Positions 7,196-16,214 of a stretch of 51,108 bases of DNA are shown here, piece by piece (position 1 is the first letter of the stretch; every line of letters begins with the position of its first letter). Under the pieces are notes generated by a model. It had not been told where the DNA came from, searched no databases, and saw nothing but the letters and a program-made list of their open reading frames with translations. Origin of the DNA: Bryobacterales bacterium (GTDB taxonomy: Bacteria; Acidobacteriota; Terriglobia; Bryobacterales; Bryobacteraceae). Position numbers and translations under genes: made by a program. The DNA lies in the NCBI GenBank assembly GCA_016789745.1, contig JAEUQF010000463.1, positions 1 to 51,108 on the forward strand. Reading direction: 5' to 3'.

Positions 7196-10100
7196 TCAGA
7201 ACGTGAACCGGCCCGAGAGTTGGATCTCGCGGGGATTCAGGAAGGTTCCGGTGATGCGGCCGAACTGCGTGCTGGCCACGGTGGTATTCGGCGTGCCGAG
7301 GTGCGTCCGGTTGAGGGCGTTATATAGCTCGCACTGCACCTTGAAACTCATCCCTTCGCGAACCATCACGGTCTTCTGCACCGTAATGTCCCACTTGTTG
7401 ATGCCCGGCGCCCGCAGGTCGGCGATGCGTGAGGAGGTCGCACGCAGCGTGAACGGCTGCTGGGGTACAAACTGCGTCGTGTCGAAGTAGTTATCCACCT
7501 CGTAGCGATTGTTGTCCGAACGGCGCAACCGCTCGGCGTTAGCGAAGGCGAGGGGCCCTCCTGATTGCAGCGTCAGCACCCAGTTCACCTGCCAGTTGCC
7601 AACCAACCGGCTGACGACCGGGTTGCTGGTATTCACGAATCGCTTTCCCTTTCCGAACGGCATCTCGTAAAGGCCGTGGGTGACGAAGCGCTGCGGCCGG
7701 TCGGAATCGGAGATGACCCGCTCGGGCGCCGCGGCGTTGGCGTTCAGGAACGAAGTGGCCTCCAGCATCTTGGAGTTAGTGTAGGCGATGCCGAAGTACA
7801 GGCCGCTCGCCATGCGCTTGCTGATCTCCAGTTGCAACGAGTTATACCAGGAACGGCCCAGATTCAGGCTGCTCTGCGTGACGCCGGTGTACTGCGGAAA
7901 GGGGCGCAGCAACTGCAACACTGTCGTGGTGGGCTGGCTGAGCGCGCTTGTCGGGTCGGTAATCACGCCGGCGAACGGATTGGCCACCCGCGCGTTCAAC
8001 CGGTTCTGCAGGCCGAGGAACTGGTCGGCGTATTGGTTCACGTTCCGTGTGATGGTGATCCGCTGTACGACGGTTCCCACATAAGATGCCTGCAGCGAGA
8101 AATCTTTCGGCAGCACTACCTGAATGCCCTGGGAGAAGTTCTGGTTGAAGGCATGGCGATAGTTCGGCAGGAAGTTGTCCTGCGAGGCAAAGCCCGCCGT
8201 CACCGATTGCCCCACACCTGTCAACAGCCCGCCGGCGGAGCCCGGCGGCCGGGACAGGCCACTCGGGAACGGGTTGCGTAGCGTGTTGAACGGCGTCAGG
8301 TTGTTGTCGAGCGATGTCACCATTTGGGTGGCCAGCGAGAAGCCGTCCAGCCGGTAGTTCGACAGGTTATTCGGCGAATAGAAGATGCCGTAGCCGCCCC
8401 GGGCAACCATCCAGTTGGTCACCCGGAAGGCATAGCCGAAGCGTGGCGACCAGAGTGACCCCGGCATGTTGAGGTGCTCGCGCGGCACCCCGCCGGTGGC
8501 CAGGAAGCGCAACCCGCCTTTCACGTTGAGCGCGGCCAGTTCCGGTATGGGACTGCGCGCGTAATTTGCTTTCGCGCGTTCCTCCAGCGGGCTGGCAACC
8601 ACCGTGTCCAGTCCCGCGTTGCCGCGGTTGAAACGATCTGTTGCCGCGTTCTCATGCTCCCAACGCAGGCCGAGGTTCAATGTCAGTCGCGCCGTGGCTT
8701 TCCAATCATCCTGGAAGTAAAGAGCATGGTAGGAGTTCTGCAACGCCGGCGCGGCATTCACATCGGCAGACCCGCTATTCGGCATTCCCAGCAGGAAGGA
8801 GGCAAAGTCATGCCCGCCGTTGGATGATGGGGTATTCGCCACCGGGCCCTGTGTGAAGGCGCGGCCGAAGTTGAAGATGCCCGCCGCCCGATTCGGAGCA
8901 AACAGGTTCTGCTGGTTCAGCATATACCGGTAGCCCGCCTTCAGCGCGTGGCGGCTGAGCGTATAGTGCACGTTAGCCTGTGGGTTATAGACATTCAGGA
9001 AGGTCCGTGACGACACCCGCCCCGCGCCCAGGTTCTCGACATCCGCGGTCGCCATCGCGAATCGCGGGAACGTGGCGAAGGCCACGCCGGAGGAGAACTG
9101 GTCCGGAAAGCCGAGCGTGCGGATATCGAAACCCTCGCCATACATCTTGTTGGCATCGAAGTAGCGGGTGAATCCCATACGGGCATCGAACACCATGCGG
9201 CTGTTCACAATCCACGTATAGCTGCCTCCCGCCCCGATGTTGCCGCGTTCGAATTCATCCTGCCCATCGGTGGGATTGCCCGCCGGACGGCAGCAGCCCT
9301 CGCCGTAGAATGCACTGGACGGATCGGTGCGATGATTCCAGCCGTAGCGGAAAAACAGGCTATGCGTGGGGCTGATGTTGTGGTCCACCCGCGAAGCCAG
9401 ACTGGCCCACTTGCGCCCGCTGATCTGCGGATTCTGGAAGTTCTGCAAGCTGCCCGATGCCGGTGTGATGTTCGGCAGTGGGTAATACTTGAGCGCGTTC
9501 ACCGTAACCGGGTCGAAGCGGCTGGCCGGAATGACGTTGCCCGGGAAGAGCGCTCTGGTTGGTGTTCCCGTCGTCGCCGTGGTCAACGGATCGTAGATCT
9601 GAAAGGGCCGTCCGGAACGATCCACCGAGCGCGAGAAATCGCCCGATCGCTCCAGTTGTGTCGGCACCACGGCTCGCGCGAAGGCCGTACCGCGAATCTG
9701 CGTTCCTTCAAAATTGAAGAAGTAGAACGTGCGGTCCTTGCCGTTATAAAGCTTCGGCAGTTGAAAGGGGCCGCCAAACGAGGCGCCGTAGGTATTTTGC
9801 TTGAACTCGTTCTTGCGGGCGCCGATGCGGTTATTAAAGAAGCTGTTGGCGTTCAGGTTGTCGTTGCGCAGATACCAGTAGGCGGTGCCGTGGTAGGCGT
9901 TGGTGCCCGAGCGCGTTGCCACATTCACGAAGGCCGCTCCGGCGTGGCCGAACTCAGCGTCATACGCGCTGGTCTGCACACGCATCTCCTGAACGGCGTC
10001 GGGCGACGGCGACAGCGATACGTTTCCCAGACCCATGTTCGGGATGCCATCCAGCAGGAACTCGCTGCGCGCTTCCGATCCTGACGCGGCGAAGTCTGAC

Positions 10101-10624
10101 GGGCCCGCTACATCCCACGGGTTCAGCGCGCCGGGGCTGCCTGTGTATTGAATGCCTGGCGATAGCGTCAGGAACACATACGGATTGCGGCCGATCAGGG
10201 GCAATTCGTTCAGAACCTGTGTGTTGACGGTGGTTCCCAGGGCACCTGTCTCCGTTCGGAGTACCGCGGCGTCGCCGGTGACCGTTACGCTTTCCGCTAC
10301 TTCACCTACCGACAGCGCAATGTCGACGGTGGTGGTCTCACCGGTAGCCAACTCGACATTGTCCTGCAGGAAGCGCTTGAAGCCGGATTGCTCGGCTTCC
10401 AACCGGTACTTGCCGCGATCCAGCGAGGTAAACCGGTAGAAGCCGGATCCATCGCTCTTCTCGGTGCGCACCGCGCCGGTATCGACATTGACCAGGCGTA
10501 TGTTGACCTCCGGCACGGCAGCACCGGAGGTGTCGCGGACAATGCCGGTGAGGTTGCTACGGTTGACCTGCGCGAACAACGAGGCGCAGGCGAGAAATAA
10601 AGACAGGGAAACAACGCGGCCCAT
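7196..10624 (-). CDS. TonB-dependent receptor, Oar-like, with carboxypeptidase-regulatory-like N-domain
   Basis: The 1142-residue product starts at ATG 10624, preceded by a G-rich ribosome-binding site (GAGGGGGGG, 7 bases away), with signal peptide GRVVSLSLFLACASLFAQ. Reading further upstream adds 66 low-complexity residues and loses the signal peptide, so that longer frame is rejected. Residues about 20-105 are a carboxypeptidase-regulatory-like domain (SNLTGIVRDTSGAAVPEV), followed by a plug region containing NELPLIGRNPYVFLTLSPG and a long barrel ending in REIQLSGRFTF. Its architecture is the same as the receptor at 1122 but the sequences clearly differ, so the two are paralogues and not a recent duplication. 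The substrate is unknown. A strong terminator follows at 7137-7171. Confidence 0.93.
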   Translation of the reverse strand: MGRVVSLSLFLACASLFAQVNRSNLTGIVRDTSGAAVPEVNIRLVNVDTGAVRTEKSDGSGFYRFTSLDRGKYRLEAEQSGFKRFLQDNVELATGETTTVDIALSVGEVAESVTVTGDAAVLRTETGALGTTVNTQVLNELPLIGRNPYVFLTLSPGIQYTGSPGALNPWDVAGPSDFAASGSEARSEFLLDGIPNMGLGNVSLSPSPDAVQEMRVQTSAYDAEFGHAGAAFVNVATRSGTNAYHGTAYWYLRNDNLNANSFFNNRIGARKNEFKQNTYGASFGGPFQLPKLYNGKDRTFYFFNFEGTQIRGTAFARAVVPTQLERSGDFSRSVDRSGRPFQIYDPLTTATTGTPTRALFPGNVIPASRFDPVTVNALKYYPLPNITPASGSLQNFQNPQISGRKWASLASRVDHNISPTHSLFFRYGWNHRTDPSSAFYGEGCCRPAGNPTDGQDEFERGNIGAGGSYTWIVNSRMVFDARMGFTRYFDANKMYGEGFDIRTLGFPDQFSSGVAFATFPRFAMATADVENLGAGRVSSRTFLNVYNPQANVHYTLSRHALKAGYRYMLNQQNLFAPNRAAGIFNFGRAFTQGPVANTPSSNGGHDFASFLLGMPNSGSADVNAAPALQNSYHALYFQDDWKATARLTLNLGLRWEHENAATDRFNRGNAGLDTVVASPLEERAKANYARSPIPELAALNVKGGLRFLATGGVPREHLNMPGSLWSPRFGYAFRVTNWMVARGGYGIFYSPNNLSNYRLDGFSLATQMVTSLDNNLTPFNTLRNPFPSGLSRPPGSAGGLLTGVGQSVTAGFASQDNFLPNYRHAFNQNFSQGIQVVLPKDFSLQASYVGTVVQRITITRNVNQYADQFLGLQNRLNARVANPFAGVITDPTSALSQPTTTVLQLLRPFPQYTGVTQSSLNLGRSWYNSLQLEISKRMASGLYFGIAYTNSKMLEATSFLNANAAAPERVISDSDRPQRFVTHGLYEMPFGKGKRFVNTSNPVVSRLVGNWQVNWVLTLQSGGPLAFANAERLRRSDNNRYEVDNYFDTTQFVPQQPFTLRATSSRIADLRAPGINKWDITVQKTVMVREGMSFKVQCELYNALNRTHLGTPNTTVASTQFGRITGTFLNPREIQLSGRFTF

Positions 10625-10767
10625 CGGGATACCCCCCCTCGAAGGTTTGGGCCAGTATATAGACCCTGGGAGTACGGAGCAACTGGGGGTGCTAAGTAGA
10701 TTTTTCCAGCCTGCCCATGAGTGATCGTGCGTCCCGGCCGCGCCTGAATGAGTGAGAGACCACAACC

Positions 10768-11247
10768 ATGGAATACATCGTCCCCAACGTCCCCTATATC
10801 CAACAGCCCGATGAAGCCACATGCTGGATGGCCGCCTATAAGATGATGCTGAAGTACAAGGGTAAGAATGAATCGGCCGCCGAGAGCCTGCCGAATCACA
10901 AGATGATGCGCGAGCGCGGCATCCTGGATGGCGAGTTCCTGCAATGCCGCTCTACGTTGGGGCTTATCTCCAGCGTCTATACCGGGTTTCAGAGCTATGA
11001 GGATATCGAGTCGAAGCTGAAAAGCTATGGGCCGATCTGGGTGTCGGGACGCTATTGCGATGGCCGCTATAAGCATATTGTGGTGCTGCGCGGCATCCGC
11101 AAGGAGTTCCTCTCTGATCCGGAGGTTTATCTCAACGACCCCTGGAGCGGCTTCCGTTACGGCCTGGCCAAGCCCCGCTGGCTTAAGTTGAAATCGTTTA
11201 CGGAAAAGATGAATCAGGTGTCTTACTCCTGCCAGCACTGGTTCTAA
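10768..11247 (+). CDS. Papain-like cysteine protease-like protein (C70/C39-like)
   Basis: The 159-residue product keeps a papain-type triad order: Q12/Q13 in YIQQPDEATCWMAAYKMM, catalytic C19 followed by W, H103 in YKHIVVLRGI, and N123-D124 in YLNDPWSG. This pattern matches the papain-like C70/C39-like families that cleave peptides or process leader sequences. There is no signal peptide or membrane segment, so it is cytoplasmic or exported by an unrecognised route. The gene stands alone: it diverges from the TonB receptor at 10624 (143-bp gap) and is followed by a decayed region. No leader peptide or dedicated transporter is visible nearby. The fold call is moderately sure and the substrate unknown. 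Confidence 0.7.
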   Translation: MEYIVPNVPYIQQPDEATCWMAAYKMMLKYKGKNESAAESLPNHKMMRERGILDGEFLQCRSTLGLISSVYTGFQSYEDIESKLKSYGPIWVSGRYCDGRYKHIVVLRGIRKEFLSDPEVYLNDPWSGFRYGLAKPRWLKLKSFTEKMNQVSYSCQHWF

Positions 11248-11479
11248 CGCCAACGGCCTGAGCTAGGGGATATGGGTTGATGGCGGTCGTTGCCAGGCTG
11301 TGGGACAAGCCGAGTGTGCCAGGAGCAGCGTGCGGATTGGCTGGATGCTAATCGCCAGCACAAGCTTTCGCCGCGAGGAAACGCGCCCGCGACTTCCGAG
11401 CGGGGCACTGCTTCGCTTCCTCATTGTTTCCTCACACGACCTTTATCTGGAGCCAATGCTTCTAGACTAAACTGCAAGG

Positions 11480-11665
11480 ATGTCCCGAGACAGGCTCATG
11501 GCCGTACTGGCGCTGTTGCTTTGTCTGCCAGCCGTCACGATCACTTGGCTGGGCTATCGTCTGCTGGAACAGGATAGGGTGCTGGAGAAGCAAAGGATCC
11601 TGGACAGCCGGGAGGCCAATCAGGCCGTCCTGACACTTTCGGCAATTCTGGCGGATCGCAAACTG
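11480..11665 (+). pseudogene. Sensor-kinase-like N-terminal remnant
   Basis: An ATG at 11480 after AAGG opens a reading frame whose first 60 or so residues look like the membrane anchor and start of the periplasmic region of a sensor histidine kinase: a basic start, one transmembrane segment (LMAVLALLLCLPAVTITWLG), then a charged helix (EQDRVLEKQRILDSREANQA). After about 11665 the frame becomes low-complexity (GGGRTPGHQGPP) and stops at 11833 without HAMP, phosphoacceptor or ATPase motifs. The family call is an inference from composition. I read this as a truncated gene fused to the peroxidase remnant that follows. The 230 bp before it (11248-11479) hold nothing I can identify. Confidence 0.45.
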
Positions 11666-11681
11666 CTCACCGAGACTCCCG

Positions 11682-11982
11682 GTGGAGGGCGCACTCCTGG
11701 CCACCAGGGACCGCCTGCTCCCGTTCCGCGACCACATACCCGCTGTTCGTCAGCCCCCGGCAGGCACATTTACGGACGAGCGCTTTCACAGTACCGGAGT
11801 CGCCTTCCGGCGGGAAGGCAGGTTCAAGGATGAAGGCCGGTATCGGACTACTCACGTCGCAGGTGATTTCGGTGCATTCCGGACACCGGGGTTACGGGAC
11901 ATTGCACGAACGGCCCCCTATTATGCATGACGGGAGCCTCAGGAGTCTGCAAGCCGTGGTCGAATTCTATTCCCGGGGATAG
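11682..11982 (+). pseudogene. MauG/cytochrome c peroxidase C-terminal remnant with frameshift
   Basis: The frame beginning near 11682 encodes GTFTDERFHSTGVAF, then GDFGAFRTPGLRDIARTAPY, the conserved C-terminal segment of di-haem cytochrome c peroxidase/MauG proteins. It is interrupted near 11922 by an extra base. In the next frame the expected continuation MHDGSLRSLQAVVEFYSRG is intact and then ends at TAG 11980-11982, before the usual final helices. Both CXXCH haem sites and the N-terminal half of the family are absent. The piece is therefore a dead fragment, adjoining the kinase-like remnant upstream. Confidence 0.75.
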
Positions 11983-12042
11983 GCGTCGCATCAGTACCGC
12001 CAGAGGTTCTGTTCTCCCAAGCAACTGTGTCACGCTGAGGGA

Positions 12043-13107
12043 ATGGTTAGTGCTGTTCGGCGGGCGATGGTAGAGGCTGGGGATCGCGATCCGTTGCTGC
12101 ATGCGGTTGCGCTGCTGCGAGGGGCGCGGGTGCTGGCCGTGGGGCATCCGGAGGAGGGCCGGCGGGCGTTGGCCGATGCTATTGCCGCCTTCGACCAACT
12201 GCCATTGGCGTCGCATGACCGCGAGTTGCTGTTGATGGAAGCCATATGGGTGGGTTCCACAGTCGATCCTTCCGCTGCCATCGATCTCTTTCACCGGCTG
12301 TCCGCCTCGCAGCCCTTCCTGCCCTACCGGTTTGCCGGTGTCCAACTGGTGCAGGAGTTGGCCGCGCAGGGCTTGCTGGAGCAGGCGGTCTCCTTTTTGG
12401 AGACGGCGAAGCTGCAAGCGGGTGCCGCCGGTCCGGTTCTCCGTTTCGCGGACGGGCATCCTGATCTGCAGGCACGGGCACTGCGGGCGGAGTTGGAACA
12501 TCTGCATACCGCGGAACCCTGGCCCATCCCCGCCCGTTCCTACGAACTATTCGGCGAATACTTCACCTTACTGCCGGATAGTGAGCAAAGGCTGGATCGT
12601 ATGCTGCCGGCGATCGAGGCCGGGCCGGATGAGGAGATCGGCGCTACCTATCCGAAGGCGCAGTTCCGTTCGCGGCGGCAATGGCACCTGTTTCAGCTGC
12701 TGCGCGTGATACGTGCCTATAAACCGGCGTCGTTTGTGGGAGACCTGGTGGCGCGGTATCCGGAGTTCGCGCGAGCCGTTGCCGCATATCCTGATGGGAA
12801 GCCGTCCAGGCCCGCCGTCTCTTATCCGCCGGCCTGGAATACCCCGCGATTCCTGGACCAGCAACTGGCCGATGCGCAGGCGTGCTTCGCCGCCGACGTG
12901 GGTGCCGGGCACGCCGGGCCGCGTCTGTTGTGGCCGTCGTGCATGCGCTATCGCACCGCCTTCTGGCATATCGGCCGTGTGATGGGCGATGCGGGCGCGA
13001 AACGCCTGGGCGAGGTTCCGGACCACGACTTCGCGCTGCTCGCTTCCATCGAACTGGCGGCCGGCGCGCTGCAACTGCCTGAGTATAACGGGATCCGTCG
13101 AAGCTAA
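12043..13107 (+). CDS. Hypothetical helical-repeat protein
   Basis: This 354-residue frame has normal codon use and Ala/Leu-rich amphipathic helices, for example EEGRRALADAIAAFDQLP and QGLLEQAVSFLETAKL, suggestive of TPR/SEL1-like solenoids in residues 1-190. A second half rich in aromatics and prolines (YPPAWNTPRFLDQQLADAQA) shows no family I recognise. There is no signal peptide or membrane segment. The start is uncertain: ATG 12043 has GAGG only 2 bases away, and ATG 12067 is the alternative. The gene lies just after the decayed kinase/peroxidase stretch and is convergent with the M50 protease, sharing four bases at the stops. No function is assigned. Confidence 0.6.
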   Translation: MVSAVRRAMVEAGDRDPLLHAVALLRGARVLAVGHPEEGRRALADAIAAFDQLPLASHDRELLLMEAIWVGSTVDPSAAIDLFHRLSASQPFLPYRFAGVQLVQELAAQGLLEQAVSFLETAKLQAGAAGPVLRFADGHPDLQARALRAELEHLHTAEPWPIPARSYELFGEYFTLLPDSEQRLDRMLPAIEAGPDEEIGATYPKAQFRSRRQWHLFQLLRVIRAYKPASFVGDLVARYPEFARAVAAYPDGKPSRPAVSYPPAWNTPRFLDQQLADAQACFAADVGAGHAGPRLLWPSCMRYRTAFWHIGRVMGDAGAKRLGEVPDHDFALLASIELAAGALQLPEYNGIRRS

Positions 13108-14633
13108 CTTGCCGCGGCTTCCGGTTGCGGTAAGACCCAGCGTCCCTCGCGCACCTGGCGTAGCGTCTCATACTCGAAGTCATACAGACCGGAACGCGGC
13201 CGCGGGGTGGCCAGCTTCATCGTCTGCTGCCACGCTTCTTCGGCTTCGTCGGTGCGGCCCTGCCCCTGGCGAATAATGGCCACGGCTTTCCAGTAGTCGA
13301 ACTCCGCTGCCAGCGGGAATTTGCGGACCTTCGCCAGATGCTCGGCGCGACCCAGCCAGTATTGCGCGCGCCCCATGTCCCCGGTCACGAATGCAACGTA
13401 AAACGCGACTTCCGCTACGGTCGCCGGGTCATCGAATTGATCCAGGTTCCCCATCTGTGTCAGGCCGTTCTCCAGCAGTTCCTTGGCGAGCCGCAGGTCG
13501 CCGCGGTCGGTGGCGCACATCACTTCAATCAACTGTGCCACCGCGCCTTTCATCCCCATGCCGGGGATGCGCAGACCTCGCGCCAACCGCCCCGGATCCA
13601 ACTCGCCCGGCCGCAACCCCGAGACAGTTGTCGCGGCAACCATCGCCATCGCTTCCCGGTAGCGTGCATAGGGGCCTCCGCGCATCAATTGCACCAGAGC
13701 CGCGCCATCGGAGAATCCCGCCGCGGCGCCAAACGGAATCAGGTTGAACAACAGGGTCGACCCTGAAATCGCCGCCATCGTCGCCGGCACCTGCCACCAC
13801 ATCTCCCAGCCGCTGCCGGGCATCCCCAGCAGACAGGTGAAACTGCTGACTGCCACCGCAAAGCTCGCCGCCGGTCCGCCAGCGACATGGAACGCCATCC
13901 GCGATCGGAGATCGCGCAGATCCAACGGCGACATTGACACCGAACCACCGCCTGCCAGCAGCGTTAGCACGGAGAACCGGCACCGCCAGCGCCCATTCCG
14001 TTTCTCTCCCAGGAAGGGCCCAACCGCGAAACTGGAGAGCTTCATGTTCGACGACCAGCCTGCCACCGCATGACCCAATTCATGCAGGAACACATGTACG
14101 AAATTGCAGCCGAATAGCAGCAGGATCCCGCCCGCCGGCGTTTGTGCCGGCAGCCTGTGCGCGGCGCCCCACCAATCGGTGGCCTCGAACGCGATCACCC
14201 ACATCGCGATGCCGATCACGACCGCTGCCTTCTGCACCCAGGGATGGGTGCCATCGCCCGGCGTCGATTGATAGGCGAACTCACCACCGTCCACTTCGGT
14301 TTGCCGCGCCCTCGCCGACCAGCACCAGTACAGGCCAACAACGCCAGCGATCGTCCCAAAGGGGAGGGCCGGCAGATGCAGGAAGCTGTTGAACCCTACT
14401 ACAAGCCGGGCAAAGCGTCGCCCGGGCTTTGCCATCATATGCGCGCACAGGCAGGAGAGTGCGCCGAAGGCCGCCAAAACGGCGCATACCAGAAACAGGA
14501 ACCACACGGGGATTCCCGCTTCCGGCTGTGGCGGGCGCGCCAGCACTTTCACCGCAAGCGCGGCAGCGCTCAGGATCTCCAGAACGCCAAGCACAAGGAA
14601 GGTAGTGCGGACGAAGCTCAACCACGCCTGCAT
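13104..14633 (-). CDS. M50-family (site-2-protease-like) membrane metalloprotease
   Basis: The 509-residue product has hydrophobic segments at about 10-30, 42-62, 80-103, 135-150 and 168-182. The zinc motif HELGH lies at 184-188, and NLIP (297-300) plus SDG (308-310) supply the third-ligand region, as in M50 site-2 proteases that cleave within membranes. FHVAGGPAASFAVAV (about 248-262) is the conserved glycine-rich core segment. There is no PDZ domain; residues about 345-500 instead form a soluble helical TPR-like extension (DRGDLRLAKELLENGLTQ, DEAEEAWQQTMKLA), which is unusual and may bind the substrate. No anti-sigma factor is nearby, so the target is unknown. ATG 14633 is the first start compatible with the membrane N-terminus. 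Confidence 0.85.
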   Translation of the reverse strand: MQAWLSFVRTTFLVLGVLEILSAAALAVKVLARPPQPEAGIPVWFLFLVCAVLAAFGALSCLCAHMMAKPGRRFARLVVGFNSFLHLPALPFGTIAGVVGLYWCWSARARQTEVDGGEFAYQSTPGDGTHPWVQKAAVVIGIAMWVIAFEATDWWGAAHRLPAQTPAGGILLLFGCNFVHVFLHELGHAVAGWSSNMKLSSFAVGPFLGEKRNGRWRCRFSVLTLLAGGGSVSMSPLDLRDLRSRMAFHVAGGPAASFAVAVSSFTCLLGMPGSGWEMWWQVPATMAAISGSTLLFNLIPFGAAAGFSDGAALVQLMRGGPYARYREAMAMVAATTVSGLRPGELDPGRLARGLRIPGMGMKGAVAQLIEVMCATDRGDLRLAKELLENGLTQMGNLDQFDDPATVAEVAFYVAFVTGDMGRAQYWLGRAEHLAKVRKFPLAAEFDYWKAVAIIRQGQGRTDEAEEAWQQTMKLATPRPRSGLYDFEYETLRQVREGRWVLPQPEAAAS

Positions 14634-14729
14634 ACCCGTCTATCGGGCGCCGTCCCGCGTGGCATTTAGGGACTAGGTGACCTTTCCCCCGCGCGGGTCA
14701 GGTAATAACCTGCGAAGGGGCCGTGGCGT

Positions 14730-16121
14730 CTAGCCCAAATTCGAAATCGTACCCGTACTGTCGCCGAACGAGTTTTCCTGCCAGCCCATTTTATTTGCCA
14801 GAGTAAGTAGCAGATTGCACATCGGTGTTTTTGCCGCGGCTCGCACGCGCCGGCCCGGCCGCAACGCGCCCTTGCCACGCCCCGCCAGCAGAATCGGCAG
14901 GTTCTCCGGATCGTGCCGGTTGCCGCACTTCAATGAGCATCCGAACAGCACCATCGAATTATCCAGCAATGTGGAATTGCCTTCTTTCAGAGACTTCATC
15001 TTGTCCAGCAAATAGGCCAACTGCTCCATGTTCCAGTTGATGATCTTTTCATACTGCACGCGTTGTGCCTCTATGTCACGGTGATGGGAGATGCCGTGCC
15101 AATTCGCCTTCACGCCGGGGAGGAAGGAGTAATCCTGCGAACTCTGCGCATCGCCGAACATGAACGTCGCCACACGGGTGCTGTCGGTCCAGAAGGCCAG
15201 CAGCATGATGTCCAGCATCAACCGCTTGTGTTCGATGTGCTGCTCCGGAACACCGGCAGTCGGACGGTCCAGTGGAAACTTCCCTTCATTAATCCAACGG
15301 CGCTGCGGTTTCATAGCCACTTCCAGCCGCCGTTCCACCGCGCGCACCGATTCGAAATACTCATCCAGCCGTGCCTGGTCATCGCGGCTGCCTTTGCGGC
15401 GTAAGTCTTGTGCCTGCTCCCGTACTAAGTCAAGCACGCTAGTATCATCGCGCTGCAGCGAGTCCACCAGCGACGGGTGCTTCGGATCCACGCTGGAAAC
15501 AACCCTAGCTTTCCGGTTGCGGAATAGCCGGTCGAAGGCTAACTGCGGCACGATCTCCTTGGGCACCGGGCTGTGCGGATCGGCCCACGAGAGGAAGGAG
15601 CCCAGCGCGCGGGGGAAACCGCCGCCTGCGGTGTCGATGCCGGTGCGCGGCGGGTCCAGGCCCAACTCGAGCGACGGCAGCGGCGTCTCATGACCGATAT
15701 GCCGCGCCAGCACCTGATCGATGGAGGTGCCGCCGGCATCCAGATCGCCCCCGGTGGTGCGTTCCACGAATCCGCCCGACAGCCAGGCCGGCACCTTCGG
15801 CCAATGTCCATTGCGGCCCACCGTGTTCTGGTGCCACAGGTTCTCCACCAGCAGGAAGTCGTTCTTCAGGTGCTCGACGGGTTTCAGGTGCGGTGTGATG
15901 GCGAAGTCTTCGCCATCCCCAGGCGGCGTCCAGTAGTCGGGGCGCACCCCGTTCGGCATGAACAGAAAGGCGGCGCGCAGCGGCGGTTCGGTCAACTTAT
16001 CACCCGCGGTGGCGGGCGCACCGGCCACGATCGACTCCAGCCACGGCAGCGACATCACGGCCCCAGCGCCGCGCAGCAGGGTACGTCGGGAGATAGCTCT
16101 GTTCTGATTCGGGTTGGTCAT
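14730..16121 (-). CDS. DUF1552 protein, Tat-exported
   Basis: The 463-residue product starts at ATG 16121 with a twin-arginine signal (ISRRTLLRGAGAVMSLPWLE). A GTG five codons upstream is possible but adds nothing. The body follows the DUF1552 pattern: AAFLFMPNGVRPDYWTPPGD, LLVENLWHQNTVGRNGHW and DIMLLAFWTDSTRVATFMFG. These proteins resemble the DUF1501/sulfatase-like metal hydrolase superfamily; no biochemical role is established to my knowledge. In Acidobacteria and Planctomycetes they are usually encoded beside a DUF1592-family haem protein. Here that partner is 9 kb away at 24919-27225 on the same strand. The 96 bp before the M50 start contain a small CAGGT/ACCTG hairpin without a T-run. 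Confidence 0.9.
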   Translation of the reverse strand: MTNPNQNRAISRRTLLRGAGAVMSLPWLESIVAGAPATAGDKLTEPPLRAAFLFMPNGVRPDYWTPPGDGEDFAITPHLKPVEHLKNDFLLVENLWHQNTVGRNGHWPKVPAWLSGGFVERTTGGDLDAGGTSIDQVLARHIGHETPLPSLELGLDPPRTGIDTAGGGFPRALGSFLSWADPHSPVPKEIVPQLAFDRLFRNRKARVVSSVDPKHPSLVDSLQRDDTSVLDLVREQAQDLRRKGSRDDQARLDEYFESVRAVERRLEVAMKPQRRWINEGKFPLDRPTAGVPEQHIEHKRLMLDIMLLAFWTDSTRVATFMFGDAQSSQDYSFLPGVKANWHGISHHRDIEAQRVQYEKIINWNMEQLAYLLDKMKSLKEGNSTLLDNSMVLFGCSLKCGNRHDPENLPILLAGRGKGALRPGRRVRAAAKTPMCNLLLTLANKMGWQENSFGDSTGTISNLG

Positions 16122-16214
16122 GGGAACTTCGGGCACCTGCGATAAAGCCTATCACTTTCGGGGCAAAAACGGAGGGCTACTAAGTGTATCTCTGAATATG
16201 TTAGTCTCCTAACC

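Noticed and set aside
10625..10822. 66-residue N-terminal extension of the second TonB receptor
   Set aside because: It removes the signal peptide from the N-terminus, and a strong ribosome-binding site precedes ATG 10624.
11248..11479. Possible small RNA or gene between the papain-like protease and the pseudogene
   Set aside because: No start with a ribosome-binding site, no clear hairpin with T-run and no homology that I can see.
14680..14725. Possible terminator between the DUF1552 and M50 genes
   Set aside because: The hairpin CAGGT/ACCTG has only five base pairs and no T-run on either strand.
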